From: BP-133 sp040756995 | GTDB lineage: Bacteria; Actinomycetota; Acidimicrobiia; IMCC26256; BP-133 | DNA length: 42,261 bases | Assembly (NCBI GenBank): GCA_040756995.1 | Contig: JBFLYK010000055.1 | Span: 1-42,261 of the forward strand | Direction of reading: 5' to 3' | Shown here: piece after piece, positions 21,511-33,110 of the stretch | Position numbering within the stretch: the stretch's first letter is position 1 | Layout of the letters: each line of letters begins with the position of its first letter | Program-made: the position numbers and the translations under genes | The notes under the pieces: generated by a model | The model's database searches: none | Told to the model about the DNA's origin: nothing | What the model saw: only the letters and a program-made list of their open reading frames with translations

Positions 21511-22254
21511 CTATTTGGTTCGCAGCGGCGGCGGGGTGTCCAGCACCTTGACCTGGGCCTCGAGGATCTCGGCGATCCCGTGCTCGGCCAGCGACAGGAG
21601 GTCGTCGAGCTCCGCCTTCGAGAAGGCCTTGCCCTCGGCCGTCCCCTGGACCTCGACGAAGCGCCCCGAGCTCGTCATGACCACGTTCATGTCGACCTCG
21701 GCCTTGACGTCCTCCACGTAGGGCAGGTCGAGGAGGGCGACGGCGTCGACGATCCCGACCGACACGGCGGCCACGCCTTCGGTCAACGGATGGGCCGGGA
21801 TGCGCTTGGCCGCCACCAGCCGGGTGCAGGCGTCGTGCAGGGCGACGTAGGCGCCGCAGATCGACGCCGTGCGGGTGCCGCCGTCGGCCTGGATGACGTC
21901 GCAGTCGACGGTGATCTGCGTCTCGCCGAGGACCGGCAGGTCACACACAGCCCGCAGCGAGCGGCCGATGAGCCGCTGGATCTCCTGTGTGCGGCCGGAG
22001 AGCTTGCCCCGGGCGGCCTCCCGCTCGGTCCGCTCGGAGGTGGAGCCGGGCAGCATCGAGTACTCGGCGGTCACCCAGCCCCGGCCCTTGCCCCGCAGCC
22101 ACGGCGGGATGCGGTCCTCCACCGAGGCGGTGCAGATCACCTTGGTGCGGCCCATCTCGATGAGGACGGAGCCGGCGGCGAACTCGGTGAAGTCGCGGGT
22201 GAAGCGCAGTGGGCGTAGGTCCTCCGGACCGCGACCGTCGGCACGTGTCGTCAT
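21511..22254 (-). CDS. rph: Ribonuclease PH
   Basis: 247-aa phosphate-dependent 3'-5' exoribonuclease that trims the 3' end of tRNA precursors; works as a hexamer in the cytoplasm. Recognisable features: RADGRGPEDLRP at the start, GRTKVICTASVEDRIPPWL, the basic RSLRAVCDLPVLGE, and the phosphate-binding GGTRTASI. Length and order are standard. ATG 22254; 12 bp after the MBL gene and 7 bp before rdgB. Confidence 0.96.
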   Translation of the reverse strand: MTTRADGRGPEDLRPLRFTRDFTEFAAGSVLIEMGRTKVICTASVEDRIPPWLRGKGRGWVTAEYSMLPGSTSERTEREAARGKLSGRTQEIQRLIGRSLRAVCDLPVLGETQITVDCDVIQADGGTRTASICGAYVALHDACTRLVAAKRIPAHPLTEGVAAVSVGIVDAVALLDLPYVEDVKAEVDMNVVMTSSGRFVEVQGTAEGKAFSKAELDDLLSLAEHGIAEILEAQVKVLDTPPPLRTK

Positions 22255-22266
22255 GGGCGTTGGACC

Positions 22267-22998
22267 TCAGATCCTCGTCCGTTGGTGAGGGGCGGCGAGG
22301 AGTACCTCCCGTCCGAAAGCTTCCGAGCCTTCCACGACCGAGGCGGTCGGGTCGAGTCCCGGCCACAGGTGGGTGAGCATCAGGCGCCGGGCCCCGGCCG
22401 CCCGGGCCAGCTCCCCCGCCTGGCGGGCCGAGAGGTGCACGCCGCTGTTCTCGTTGGGCCGCTGGAAGGTGGCCTCGGAGAGCACGAGATCGGCGCCCGG
22501 CCCGAACACCTCGGGCGACCACTCGGGGCCCGTGTCGGCGGTGTAGACCAGCCGCTTGCCGTCGGCCGAGAGCTCGACCGCCATCGTGGGCGGCGGGTGG
22601 GCGGTGCGGGAGAAGCGCAGGCCGCAGTCGCCGGCGGTGGCGGCGTCGCCGTCCCCCACCGCCGTCCAGTCGAAGACCCCGCCCCAGTCGCCGTCGACCA
22701 GCGTGGCCAGGCGCCGCTCGAGCCCCTCGGGGGCGTAGACGGGGACCCCGGTTCGCTGCAGCCCGTACTTCAGCAGCACGTGCAGGCCGTAGATGTCGAC
22801 GCAGTGGTCGGGGTGCCAGTGGGTGATCACGACGGCGCCGAGATCTCCGACGGGGACGTGCCGTTGGAGGTTGGCCAGCGTCCCGTTGCCACAGTCGAGC
22901 CACAGCGTCGACTGCGCGGTGCGGACGAGATAGCCGCTGCAGGCGCCGCCGGCCGGCGCGCCGTAGGACCCGCTGCAGCCGAGGACGGTCAGCTCCAC
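22267..22998 (-). CDS. MBL-fold hydrolase, Rv1339-like
   Basis: 243-aa metallo-beta-lactamase-fold enzyme. The metal motif is THWHPDHC with H60, H62, D64 and H65; further ligands lie in YTADTG and in LTHLW. The RNase Z-like start (MELTVLGCSGSYG when read as Met) and the position between murI and rph match mycobacterial Rv1339, reported as an atypical cyclic-nucleotide phosphodiesterase. That activity is assigned here by synteny only. GTG 22998 follows GGAGG and overlaps the murI stop by 10 bp, so translation is likely coupled; a longer in-frame extension through murI is rejected. Confidence 0.85.
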   Translation of the reverse strand: MELTVLGCSGSYGAPAGGACSGYLVRTAQSTLWLDCGNGTLANLQRHVPVGDLGAVVITHWHPDHCVDIYGLHVLLKYGLQRTGVPVYAPEGLERRLATLVDGDWGGVFDWTAVGDGDAATAGDCGLRFSRTAHPPPTMAVELSADGKRLVYTADTGPEWSPEVFGPGADLVLSEATFQRPNENSGVHLSARQAGELARAAGARRLMLTHLWPGLDPTASVVEGSEAFGREVLLAAPHQRTRI

Positions 22999-23810
22999 CG
23001 CCAGGCCTCCACGGCTTCCACCTCCGGCCCGAGGAAGCGTGAACCGAGCGTGCGGAAGGTGGCGGGGTCGCCGCTGGTGAGGAACGTGTGGCGGGCGGGT
23101 TCGAGCGCCTGGTCGCCGCCGGGCTTCGGGCGCCGGCGGGCTCCGATGGCGTCGAGGACGGCGGCCACCTCGAAGGCCGTCTCCTCGCCGGAGGAGACGA
23201 GGACGACGTCGCGTCCCATGACCTCGCCGATCGTGCGGGCCAGCAGCGGGTAGTGGGTGCAGCCGAGCACCAGCGTGTCGACTCCCGCTCGCTTCACCGG
23301 GGCCAGGAGCCGCTCGGCGAGCACGAAGACCTGGTCGGAGTCGACGTCGCCGGCCTCGACGAACTCGACGAAGCCGGGACAGGCGGCGCAGGTGAGCTCG
23401 ACGGTGGGCCACAGGGCCTTGGCCGCCCGCTGGTAGGCGCCGGAGGCAATGGTGCCGACCGTGCCGATGACGCCGACACGGCCGCTGCTGGTGGCCCTGG
23501 CCGCGGCCCGCAGGCCGGGCTCGATCACGCCGGTGAGCGGCACCTCGTAGGAGGCCCGGAGCTCGGTGAGGGCGGCGGCGGCCGCCGAGTTGCAGCCCAC
23601 GACGATGAGCTTGACGTCGTGGCCCATGAGCAGCTCGGTGATCTCGAAGGAGTACTTGAGGACCTCTTCCCGGGGCTTGGGTCCGTAGGGGAAGCGGCCG
23701 GTGTCACCGAAGTAGACGAGGTGCTCGTCGGGCAGGAGGTCGATGAGGGCCCGCACCACGGTCAGCCCTCCGAGGCCGCTGTCGAACACCCCGATCGGGC
23801 GACCATCCAT
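22989..23810 (-). CDS. murI: Glutamate racemase
   Basis: 273-aa cytoplasmic enzyme supplying D-glutamate for peptidoglycan. The two catalytic cysteines are C73 in VGCNSA and C184 in LGCTHYPLL; the N-terminal IGVFDSGLGGLTV and YFGDTGRFPYG are diagnostic. Length is normal. ATG 23810, 16 bp behind the Sua5 gene. Contains all expected catalytic acid and base residues visible by motif. Confidence 0.96.
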   Translation of the reverse strand: MDGRPIGVFDSGLGGLTVVRALIDLLPDEHLVYFGDTGRFPYGPKPREEVLKYSFEITELLMGHDVKLIVVGCNSAAAAALTELRASYEVPLTGVIEPGLRAAARATSSGRVGVIGTVGTIASGAYQRAAKALWPTVELTCAACPGFVEFVEAGDVDSDQVFVLAERLLAPVKRAGVDTLVLGCTHYPLLARTIGEVMGRDVVLVSSGEETAFEVAAVLDAIGARRRPKPGGDQALEPARHTFLTSGDPATFRTLGSRFLGPEVEAVEAWRWS

Positions 23811-23826
23811 TGCCGGTTAAGGCTAG

Positions 23827-24816
23827 TCAGCAGGTGGTGGCGGCCCGGCGGAGCCGGTCGCACACGGCCGCGCCGATCCCCCGCTCCGGAGGCGGGACCG
23901 CCAGGAGCACATCGAGGCCCCGCCGGTCGGCCTCCCGCAGGCGCTGGTACAGGCACTGGGCGTAGGCCTCGGCGCCACCGGCGGGCGGCAGGGCCTCCAC
24001 CCCGTCGGGCAGCCTGGGAAGGCGCCGGGGGGCGAGGATCCCGACCCGCCTGCCCTCGGCCAGCAGGGCGGCGGCCCGGTCGGCGACCGCCTCCTCGCTC
24101 ACCACCTCGACCCGGGCTTCCGGGGCGTAGTGCGACGGCAACGTCCCCGGCGCCGGCACGGCGTCGACCACGGTCGCGGCGCCCGGACCGGCGGCCGCCG
24201 TGGTCGCCTCCACGTCGTGGCCGAGGGCTTCGGACAGTGCCTCGACCGACAGGCCACCCAGACGCAGGACCCGGGGGCCGCCACGGCTCAGGTCGACGAT
24301 CGTCGACTCGACGCCGACGGCGCAGGGACCGCCGTCGAGGATCAGGTCGACGTCGGTGCCGAGATCGGCCCGCACGTGGGCGGCGGTCGTCGGGCTGACC
24401 CGTCCGAAGCGGTTGGCCGAGGGCGCGGCGATCCCACCGCCGAAGGCCGCCAGCAGCTCCAGGGCCAGCGGCTGCCGGGGGACGCGGAGACCGACGGTGC
24501 CGGCTCCGCCGGTCACGGCGTCGGGAACGTGGTCGGACCGGGGCAGGATCAGCGTCAGCGGGCCGGGCCAGAAAGCCTCGGCCAGTATCCAGGCGTCGGC
24601 GGGCACGTCGGCCGCCCAGTCCTTGATGGCGGTCGACTCGGCCAGGTGCACGATCACCGGGTGGGTGCGGGGGCGGCCCTTGACGGCGAAGATCCGCTCG
24701 ACGGCGGCGGCGTTGGACGCGTCGGCGCCGAGGCCGTAGACGGTCTCGGTCGGAAAGGCGACGAGCCCGCCCCGGCGGAGGACTTCGACGGCGGAGGCGA
24801 TGTCGAAAGAAGCCAA
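23827..24816 (-). CDS. L-threonylcarbamoyladenylate synthase (Sua5 type)
   Basis: 329-aa enzyme making threonylcarbamoyl-AMP from threonine, bicarbonate and ATP for the t6A37 modification of ANN-decoding tRNAs. The YrdC domain (residues about 1-200) shows FPTETVYGLGADA, KGRPRTHPVIVH, WPGPLTLIL and APSANRFGRVSPT; the extra C-terminal Sua5 domain begins after the linker motif GTLPSHYAP and runs to the end. So this is the two-domain Sua5 form rather than the single-domain TsaC. TTG start at 24816 with GCGAGGG upstream. In mycobacteria this slot between cysM and murI holds a rhomboid-like gene, so the insertion of Sua5 is a local difference. Confidence 0.93.
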   Translation of the reverse strand: MASFDIASAVEVLRRGGLVAFPTETVYGLGADASNAAAVERIFAVKGRPRTHPVIVHLAESTAIKDWAADVPADAWILAEAFWPGPLTLILPRSDHVPDAVTGGAGTVGLRVPRQPLALELLAAFGGGIAAPSANRFGRVSPTTAAHVRADLGTDVDLILDGGPCAVGVESTIVDLSRGGPRVLRLGGLSVEALSEALGHDVEATTAAAGPGAATVVDAVPAPGTLPSHYAPEARVEVVSEEAVADRAAALLAEGRRVGILAPRRLPRLPDGVEALPPAGGAEAYAQCLYQRLREADRRGLDVLLAVPPPERGIGAAVCDRLRRAATTC

Positions 24817-24832
24817 GACCCTCGCTGGGAAC

Positions 24833-25762
<930 letters not shown>

Positions 25763-25810
25763 GTCAGGGGCCTCCGGAGGGCGACCCGGGGGCCGCCATC
25801 GTTTGTCGAT

Positions 25811-26086
25811 TCAGCCGCCGGCGACGGCGGGGATGATGGACACCACGTCGTTGTCGGCGACGGGCGTTTCGAGCCGGCCGGTGTACCGGATGTCGTCGTC
25901 ATTGCGGTACACGTTCACGAACTTGTGCAGGTCGCCGGTCTCGGTGACGAGCTGGCCCTTGAGGCTCGGGTAGCGGGCCACCAGGCCGTCGAAGATCTCA
26001 CCCACGGTGGAGCCCTCGGCGGTGACCGAGGGCACGCCGCCGACGTGCGGGCGCAGAATGGTGGGCAGACGAACTTCAACGGCCAT
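25811..26086 (-). CDS. cysO: CysO sulfur-carrier protein
   Basis: 91-aa ubiquitin-like (MoaD/ThiS-fold) protein ending in the required Gly-Gly (IPAVAGG). The C-terminal glycine is activated and thiocarboxylated, and CysM transfers that sulfur to make a CysO-cysteine adduct. LRPHVGGVPSVTAEGSTVGEIFDGL is the typical first half. ATG 26086 lies 40 bp after mec and 48 bp before cysM, giving the same mec-cysO-cysM order as mycobacteria. Confidence 0.95.
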   Translation of the reverse strand: MAVEVRLPTILRPHVGGVPSVTAEGSTVGEIFDGLVARYPSLKGQLVTETGDLHKFVNVYRNDDDIRYTGRLETPVADNDVVSIIPAVAGG

Positions 26087-26126
26087 CTGGGTGGACCTCC
26101 GACCTTCAGAATACCTGACTTTCTTG

Positions 26127-26582
26127 TCAGCTTTCGAGAACGACGGGCGTCTCCTGAATCTTCCCGTCGGTGATGCGGAAGGAACGGAGCACCGGATCGC
26201 CGTCCTTCAGGCTGACGATCACGTACAGCCAGCCGGGCTCCATCGCCTGGCGGACGTCGGTCGGCGACGGCCAGGCCTCGGTGTGGGTGTGGGAGTGGAA
26301 GACGCCGACGAGTTCCAGGCCCCGGGCCTCCGCCGCCCGGAGGCTCCGGATCAGATCCCGGGAGTCGACCGAGTAGGTGCGGGCCGACGCGTCGGCGTTG
26401 GCCGTCGGGTAGACGACCTCGATCCGCCCGTCCGGCACGATCGAGCCGGGCCGGAGCCGGCCGGCCAGGAGCCCGCAGGCCTCGTCGGGCAGCCCGTCGT
26501 AGCAGTGGCCGATGATCTTGAGGTACTCGCCCCGGGGCAGCCGCAGGGTCGGCTCCCCGAAGCCTTCGAGGATCTCGGTCAG
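26127..26582 (-). CDS. mec: Mec JAMM metalloprotease with apparent CTG start
   Basis: 151-aa zinc peptidase that releases cysteine from the CysO-cysteine adduct. The JAMM site is complete: E34 in DEACGLLAG, H96 and H98 in HSHTHT, and D109 in SPTD, giving HxH-x10-D. The only standard start in frame, GTG 26438, would remove E34 and the first beta-strand, so it cannot be right. No ATG, GTG or TTG occurs upstream in frame back into the preceding gene, as far as I read. CTG 26582 is the best candidate: it is 11 bases behind the stop of the molybdopterin gene and preceded by AGGGGGCGG at good spacing. First gene of mec-cysO-cysM. Confidence 0.85.
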   Translation of the reverse strand: MTEILEGFGEPTLRLPRGEYLKIIGHCYDGLPDEACGLLAGRLRPGSIVPDGRIEVVYPTANADASARTYSVDSRDLIRSLRAAEARGLELVGVFHSHTHTEAWPSPTDVRQAMEPGWLYVIVSLKDGDPVLRSFRITDGKIQETPVVLES

Positions 26583-26592
26583 GGTCCGCCCC

Positions 26593-28878
26593 CTACGTCG
26601 CCCGCCCGGCGGCGCCGTGTTGGATCGCCCGCCAGACCCGCTCCGGAGTGAGCGGCATGTCGATGTGGCGCACGCCGAGGTGGGCCACGGCGTCGACCAC
26701 GGCGTTCTGCACGGCGGGGGTGGACCCGATGGTGCCCGACTCCCCGATCCCCTTGGCCCCCAACGGGTTCAGGGGTGTGGGGGTCTGGGTGTGGGCCGTC
26801 TCGTAGCTGGGGAGCTCGGCGGCACTGGGCATGAGGTAGTCGGCCAGGGTGTTCGTGAGCGGCGTGCCGTCCTCGTCGTAGGCGAACTCCTCGAACAGGG
26901 CCTGGGCGATGCCCTGGGCCAGTCCGCCGTGGACCTGGCCCTCGGCCAGCAGCGGGTTGAGGATGCGGCCGCAGTCGTCGACGGCCACCATGCGGACGAG
27001 GTTGGTGGCGCCGGTCTCCGTGTCGACCTCGACCACCGCCACGTGGGCCCCGAAGGGGTAGGTCTGGGCCGACTGGAAGTGCTTGGCCTCGGAGCGGAGC
27101 GGGCCGTCGTCGCCGCCGGCCAGTTCCTCCCAGCCGAGTGAGCGGGCCGGGGTGCCGGCCACGCCGAAGCGGCCGTCGTCGAAGAGGACGACGTCGTCGA
27201 GGTTGGCCTCGAGGAGGTTGGCCGCCCGCTCCCTGGCCATGTTCAGGACGTTTTCGGCGGCCACGAAGATGGAGCTGCCGCCCAGCTGGAGCGATCGGGA
27301 GCCGTACGTGCCCTGCCCCTCGGGCACCGCGCCGGTGTCGGAGTGGACCAACGTCACCTTCTCCAGCGGGACGCCCAGGATCGAAGAGATGATCTGGGCG
27401 AAGGCCGTCTCGTGGCCCTGACCGTGGGGTGCGGTGCCGGTCTGGGCGGTCACGGTGCCGTCGGGGTGGACCTCGACGGAGCCGAACTCGGGCACCGGGC
27501 CGGCCCCGGTGACCTCGACGTAGACGCTGACGCCGATACCGAGGGCGAGGCGGTCGCCCCGCTCCCGGCGGGCCTTCTGCTCCGCCCGCAGCTGCTCGTA
27601 GCCCGACAGGCGCAGCACCTCGTCGAGGGCGGCGGCGTAGTCGCCGACGTCGTAGGTGGCGCCGACGACCGTGGTATGGGGCTGGTCGAACTTCGGGATC
27701 AGGTTCTTGCGCCGGACCTCGACGGGGTCGAGGCCGAGTTCAGCGGCCACCATGTCGACGGCCCGCTCGACGAGGGCGGCGGCTTCGGGGCGGCCGGCGC
27801 CGCGGTAGGCGCCAATGGTGGTGGTGTTGGTCAGCGCCACGGAGACCCGCACGTCGATCTTGGGGATGGCGTAGACGCCGGAGGACATCATCCGGGTGAG
27901 GCTGGGAAGGAACACGCCGATGGCCGGGTAGGCGCCGACGTCGGCGATCACGTGACCCCGCAGACCGACGATCGTGCCGTCGGACTTGGCGCCGATCTCG
28001 ATGTCCTGGATCTGGGCCCGGCCATGCGTGAGAGCGGTCATCGACTCCGAGCGGGTCTCGACCCACCGCACCGGCCGGCCGAGGCGGCGGGCGGCGGCCG
28101 AGATCACGGCGTACTCGGCGTAGAGGCCGATCTTGGCCCCGAAGCCGCCGCCGACCGCCGGGCAGGCCACCCGCACGTTCTCGGGCGGGAGCCCGAGGTT
28201 GGCGGCCAGCGGGTCGCGCACTCCGAACGGGTGCTGGTTCGACACCCAGAGGGTGAGGCGGTCGTCGCCTTCGGGGACGGCGGCGGCGGCGTTGACCTCG
28301 AGCGGCACGGCGGCCAGCCGCTGGTTGCGGATCCGGCCGGAGATGACCCGGTCGGCGCCGTCGAAGACGTCGGCGACCCGGCCGAAGTCGAACTCCACCA
28401 CCAGGTTGCTGCCGTGGTCGGGGAAGAGGATGGGCGCCCCCTCGGCCAGCGCCGCTTCGGCGTCGGCGACCGCCGGCAGGGGGTCGTAGTCGACGATGAC
28501 CTCACTGGCGGCGTCGACCGCCTGCTCGGCCGTCTCGGCCACCACGAGGGCGATCGGTTCCCCGACGAAGCGGACGGTGCCCTTGGCCAGCGGCGGCCGG
28601 GCCATGACCGGCGGAGCCATGGCGAAGGCCGGAATGTCGGGGAGGCCGAGGTCGTCGGCGGTGTACACGCCGACGACGCCGGGCATCTTGGCCGCCGCCT
28701 CGGTGTCGACCGACTCGAGCCGGGCATGGGCCATGGTCGAGCGCACGAACACGGCGGTCAGGGCCCCCGTCAGTTCCAGGTCGGCGACGTAGCGGGCGCC
28801 GCCGGAGAGGATCCGGGGATCCTCGACGCGCCGGACGGGGTTTCCGAGGATGGAGGTGCCTGTCACAGGCGGGGACAC
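26593..28878 (-). CDS. Xanthine-dehydrogenase-family molybdopterin subunit
   Basis: 761-aa large subunit of the molybdenum hydroxylase family. An aldehyde oxidase a/b hammerhead is at about residues 20-130 (RILSGGARYVADL). The molybdopterin-binding domains follow, with VGGGFGAKIGLYAEYAV, GAYRGAGRPEAA, TGTAPHGQGHETAFAQI and the near-C-terminal GAKGIGESGTIGS, whose glutamate is the catalytic base. The AYRGAGR loop is the form-II type and lacks the cysteine of true CO dehydrogenase (AYRCSFR). No FAD or iron-sulfur subunit gene is adjacent, so partners must be elsewhere. Substrate unknown. GTG 28878; divergent from smpB by 26 bp; followed by mec 10 bp later. Confidence 0.88.
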   Translation of the reverse strand: MSPPVTGTSILGNPVRRVEDPRILSGGARYVADLELTGALTAVFVRSTMAHARLESVDTEAAAKMPGVVGVYTADDLGLPDIPAFAMAPPVMARPPLAKGTVRFVGEPIALVVAETAEQAVDAASEVIVDYDPLPAVADAEAALAEGAPILFPDHGSNLVVEFDFGRVADVFDGADRVISGRIRNQRLAAVPLEVNAAAAVPEGDDRLTLWVSNQHPFGVRDPLAANLGLPPENVRVACPAVGGGFGAKIGLYAEYAVISAAARRLGRPVRWVETRSESMTALTHGRAQIQDIEIGAKSDGTIVGLRGHVIADVGAYPAIGVFLPSLTRMMSSGVYAIPKIDVRVSVALTNTTTIGAYRGAGRPEAAALVERAVDMVAAELGLDPVEVRRKNLIPKFDQPHTTVVGATYDVGDYAAALDEVLRLSGYEQLRAEQKARRERGDRLALGIGVSVYVEVTGAGPVPEFGSVEVHPDGTVTAQTGTAPHGQGHETAFAQIISSILGVPLEKVTLVHSDTGAVPEGQGTYGSRSLQLGGSSIFVAAENVLNMARERAANLLEANLDDVVLFDDGRFGVAGTPARSLGWEELAGGDDGPLRSEAKHFQSAQTYPFGAHVAVVEVDTETGATNLVRMVAVDDCGRILNPLLAEGQVHGGLAQGIAQALFEEFAYDEDGTPLTNTLADYLMPSAAELPSYETAHTQTPTPLNPLGAKGIGESGTIGSTPAVQNAVVDAVAHLGVRHIDMPLTPERVWRAIQHGAAGRAT

Positions 28879-28891
28879 TATCCGGGGACGG

Positions 28892-28897
28892 TACTTT
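28892..28897 (+). promoter_or_regulatory. -10 box of a probably leaderless smpB mRNA
   Basis: TACTTT ends seven bases before the ATG at 28905, placing the transcription start at or next to the A of ATG. No ribosome-binding site and no clear -35 are visible. Confidence 0.4.
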
Positions 28898-28904
28898 GCT
28901 CCCT

Positions 28905-29411
28905 ATGCCGAAGTCCTCCAGTGGAGCCGCCAAGGCCGACGGGAAGGCCGCCCGGGACCGGGTGGCCATCGCCAACCGGCGCGCCCGCCACGAGTACTTC
29001 CTGCTCGACACCTATGAGTGCGGCATCGTCCTCGTCGGCTCCGAGGTGAAGTCGATCCGGGATGGCCGGGCCAACCTCGGCGACGCCTACGGCCGCATCG
29101 ACAACGGCGAGGTGTGGCTCTACGGCATGCACGTCTCGCCCTACCCCTTCGCCCGCATCGGCCACGATCCCACCCGCCGCCGCAAGCTGCTCCTCCACCG
29201 GGCGGAGATCGACCGGCTGGTGGGCAAGCTCAACGAGCCGGGGCTCACGCTGGTCCCCCTCAAGGTCTACTTCCAGAACGGGATGGCCAAGGTCGAGCTG
29301 GCCGTGGCCCGGGGCAAGCGCCAGTGGGACAAGCGCCAGGCCATGGCCGAGCGCGACGCCAAGCGGGAGGCCGACCGGGCGCTGCGGAGCCGAAACCGGG
29401 GCGGGGAATGA
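28905..29411 (+). CDS. smpB: SsrA-binding protein SmpB
   Basis: 168-aa partner of tmRNA in trans-translation, which frees stalled ribosomes and tags the nascent chain. Diagnostic blocks: ANRRARHEYFLLDTYECGIVLVGSEVKSIRDGR, NLGDAYGRIDNGEVWLYGMHVSPY, RRRKLLLHRAEIDRL and the basic C-terminal tail KRQWDKRQAMAERDAKREADRAL, which enters the mRNA channel. ATG 28905 chosen over TTG 28896, since a -10 box fits a leaderless start there. The tmRNA gene begins 43 bp downstream. Confidence 0.96.
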   Translation: MPKSSSGAAKADGKAARDRVAIANRRARHEYFLLDTYECGIVLVGSEVKSIRDGRANLGDAYGRIDNGEVWLYGMHVSPYPFARIGHDPTRRRKLLLHRAEIDRLVGKLNEPGLTLVPLKVYFQNGMAKVELAVARGKRQWDKRQAMAERDAKREADRALRSRNRGGE

Positions 29412-29454
29412 CCCGGTATCCTGAAACGTTCAACAGAGTGCACGAACACCACGA

Positions 29455-31281
<1,827 letters not shown>

Positions 31282-31363
31282 CCTCGTCCCCCTTCGGCGG
31301 CCTCGTCTCCCTGTGGTGACGATCGTCCGCGATGGGGCGATGCCGGAGCATCGGTGAGATTGC

Positions 31364-33028
31364 CTATCCGGGCGCAGAACGGCCGTCGAGGTGGCGTACG
31401 GCATAAGCGGCCGCCTCGGCTCGGCCGCTGAGGCCGAGCTTGCCGAGAACGCTCGCCACGTGGTGCTCGACGGTCCTGCGGCTGATGTACAGCCGCTCGG
31501 CAATGTCGCGGTTGGAAAGTCCCTGGCCAAGTAGGCCGAGGATCTCAAGTTCGCGTTTCGTCAACAGGCCGAGACCCTTCGGTCCCGTGCGAGGCGACCG
31601 CACTCCCAGCGAGCGCAGGACGGCCGCGGCGGCGTCGGCCTCTCGCGCCGCGCCGAGCTGCTCGAAGCAGGCGAGCGCCGCCCGGGCGTCAGCGACCGCG
31701 GTCTCTTTGTCCTGGCCCGCGACCACCTGGGCGAGCACGAGACGGGTGCGGCCACACTCGTATGTCATGTCGAGCGACCCGAAGGCCGACAGCGCGGCTT
31801 CGAGATGTTCGACGGCCGACCGCTCGCCGCGAGCGGCCATACCGCGACCAACAGCGCGGGCGCAGTGAGCGGCCACGAGTGCGGCATCGACCAACGGGAT
31901 AGCGGCCACCTCCTCGAGGCGGCCGGCCAGCTCGCGGTGATCGCCCTGTGCGACCAGGGCCTCGACGAGCAGGTCGAGCAGACGAGCTCGCTCGCGGTAC
32001 TCCTGGTCGAGGCGGCCCAGTCGTCGGCGGACGAGCGCGCTGGCCGCCTTCGGCGCCGCCCGGGCGATGTGCAACGCGGCACGGGCGTAGGTCGTTGCGG
32101 GCTGGTCCTCGAGTCCAGCGAGGAGACGCTCCGCGTCGTCGAGGCGGCCCTGCGCCAATCGCAGTTCCGCCAGCTTGGCGGCAGCTTGGGCATGGAGGAC
32201 GGGCTCGGCCCTGCGGCCGATCTTCAGGGCCGCCTGCAACTCCTCCTCCGCCTGCTGCCAGTCCCCAACCGCGAACAGGACGCTGCCGTAGTGCGTGCGG
32301 CAGGTCGTGTAGAGGTGGGTCGAGCCGTGACGGCGGTTGAAGTCGTCGGCGGCGCGGATCCACTGCACCGCCCGCTTGATGTCGGCCGCCCGGCTGCACG
32401 TGGTGATCGTGCGGCAACTGATGAGTACGACCGTGTCGAGGTCGCCGCCTTCGCCGGCGAGGGCGGCGGCCATGGCTTGATCAAGCAGAGTCGCGCCCTC
32501 TTCGACGTTTCCGACCTCGACCAGCGCGGCCCCGAGCTCGCTCATCGCGCAGAGCGCAAGGTCCGCGTCGCCGCCCTCCCGAGCGAGCTCCAACGCTTCC
32601 CGTGCCCAGCGCTCGGCGACATGCGGCCGTGCCTCGTCGTTGGCGAGATACGCCCGGCAGAATAGGACCCAGCCGCGCATCGGCGTCACCTGGAGCTCCT
32701 CGACCAGTTCCGCCGCCCGGGCGACCCATCCCCGGGCGGCCGCGTCGTTGCCCAGACTCATGCGGAAGGCGAGGCACAGATACACCGCGGACAAGACCGC
32801 TTGTCCGGGATCGGACTCCCTCCGGAACACGGCGTAGGCGCGCTCCCAGCAGCGCAGGGCCTCATCCGTGTCACCGGACCACCAGCGAGCAATCCCGAGC
32901 CCGAACAGTGCCTCTCCGGCCTCAGCCGTCTCCAACACGGTCCGGTAGCAATGTTCCGCGTTGGCCCACTCGCCCGACCGGAGCGCCTCATCTCCGGCCT
33001 TGACCAGCGCGTCGACACCCGTCTCCAC
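31364..33028 (-). CDS. LuxR-type regulator with TPR-like N-terminus
   Basis: 554-aa transcription factor. The C-terminal helix-turn-helix (about residues 485-545) reads LTKRELEILGLLGQGLSNRDIAERLYISRRTVEHHVASVLGKL in pieces typical of LuxR/NarL proteins. The rest is helical repeats resembling tetratricopeptides (ALFGLGIARWWSGDTDEAL, HAQAAAKLAELRLAQGRLDDAERLL), a likely sensing or protein-binding scaffold. There is no AAA/NB-ARC ATPase of the LAL class: no Walker A is seen. GTG 33028 preceded by GAGG is chosen; the open frame goes on to 33112 but with poor sequence. Probably controls the oxidoreductase gene directly downstream. Codon and base use look somewhat less GC-extreme than neighbours, judged by eye. 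Confidence 0.8.
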   Translation of the reverse strand: METGVDALVKAGDEALRSGEWANAEHCYRTVLETAEAGEALFGLGIARWWSGDTDEALRCWERAYAVFRRESDPGQAVLSAVYLCLAFRMSLGNDAAARGWVARAAELVEELQVTPMRGWVLFCRAYLANDEARPHVAERWAREALELAREGGDADLALCAMSELGAALVEVGNVEEGATLLDQAMAAALAGEGGDLDTVVLISCRTITTCSRAADIKRAVQWIRAADDFNRRHGSTHLYTTCRTHYGSVLFAVGDWQQAEEELQAALKIGRRAEPVLHAQAAAKLAELRLAQGRLDDAERLLAGLEDQPATTYARAALHIARAAPKAASALVRRRLGRLDQEYRERARLLDLLVEALVAQGDHRELAGRLEEVAAIPLVDAALVAAHCARAVGRGMAARGERSAVEHLEAALSAFGSLDMTYECGRTRLVLAQVVAGQDKETAVADARAALACFEQLGAAREADAAAAVLRSLGVRSPRTGPKGLGLLTKRELEILGLLGQGLSNRDIAERLYISRRTVEHHVASVLGKLGLSGRAEAAAYAVRHLDGRSAPG

Positions 33029-33110
33029 CGGCCTCGATCGTACGAGCCGGGCCGGTCTCCCACCCGCTGCTCCGTACTTCCGGGGGGGCCAAGCGGCACA
33101 GACCGGACAC

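Noticed and set aside
26127..26438. Short version of mec starting at GTG 26438
   Set aside because: It removes the conserved glutamate and first strand of the JAMM fold, which are present in frame upstream.
26593..28878. Form I carbon monoxide dehydrogenase (CoxL)
   Set aside because: The active-site loop reads AYRGAGR, not AYRCSFR, and coxM/coxS are absent.
31364..33028. LAL-type regulator with an NB-ARC/AAA ATPase
   Set aside because: No Walker A or B motif; the N-terminal part is TPR-like repeats only.
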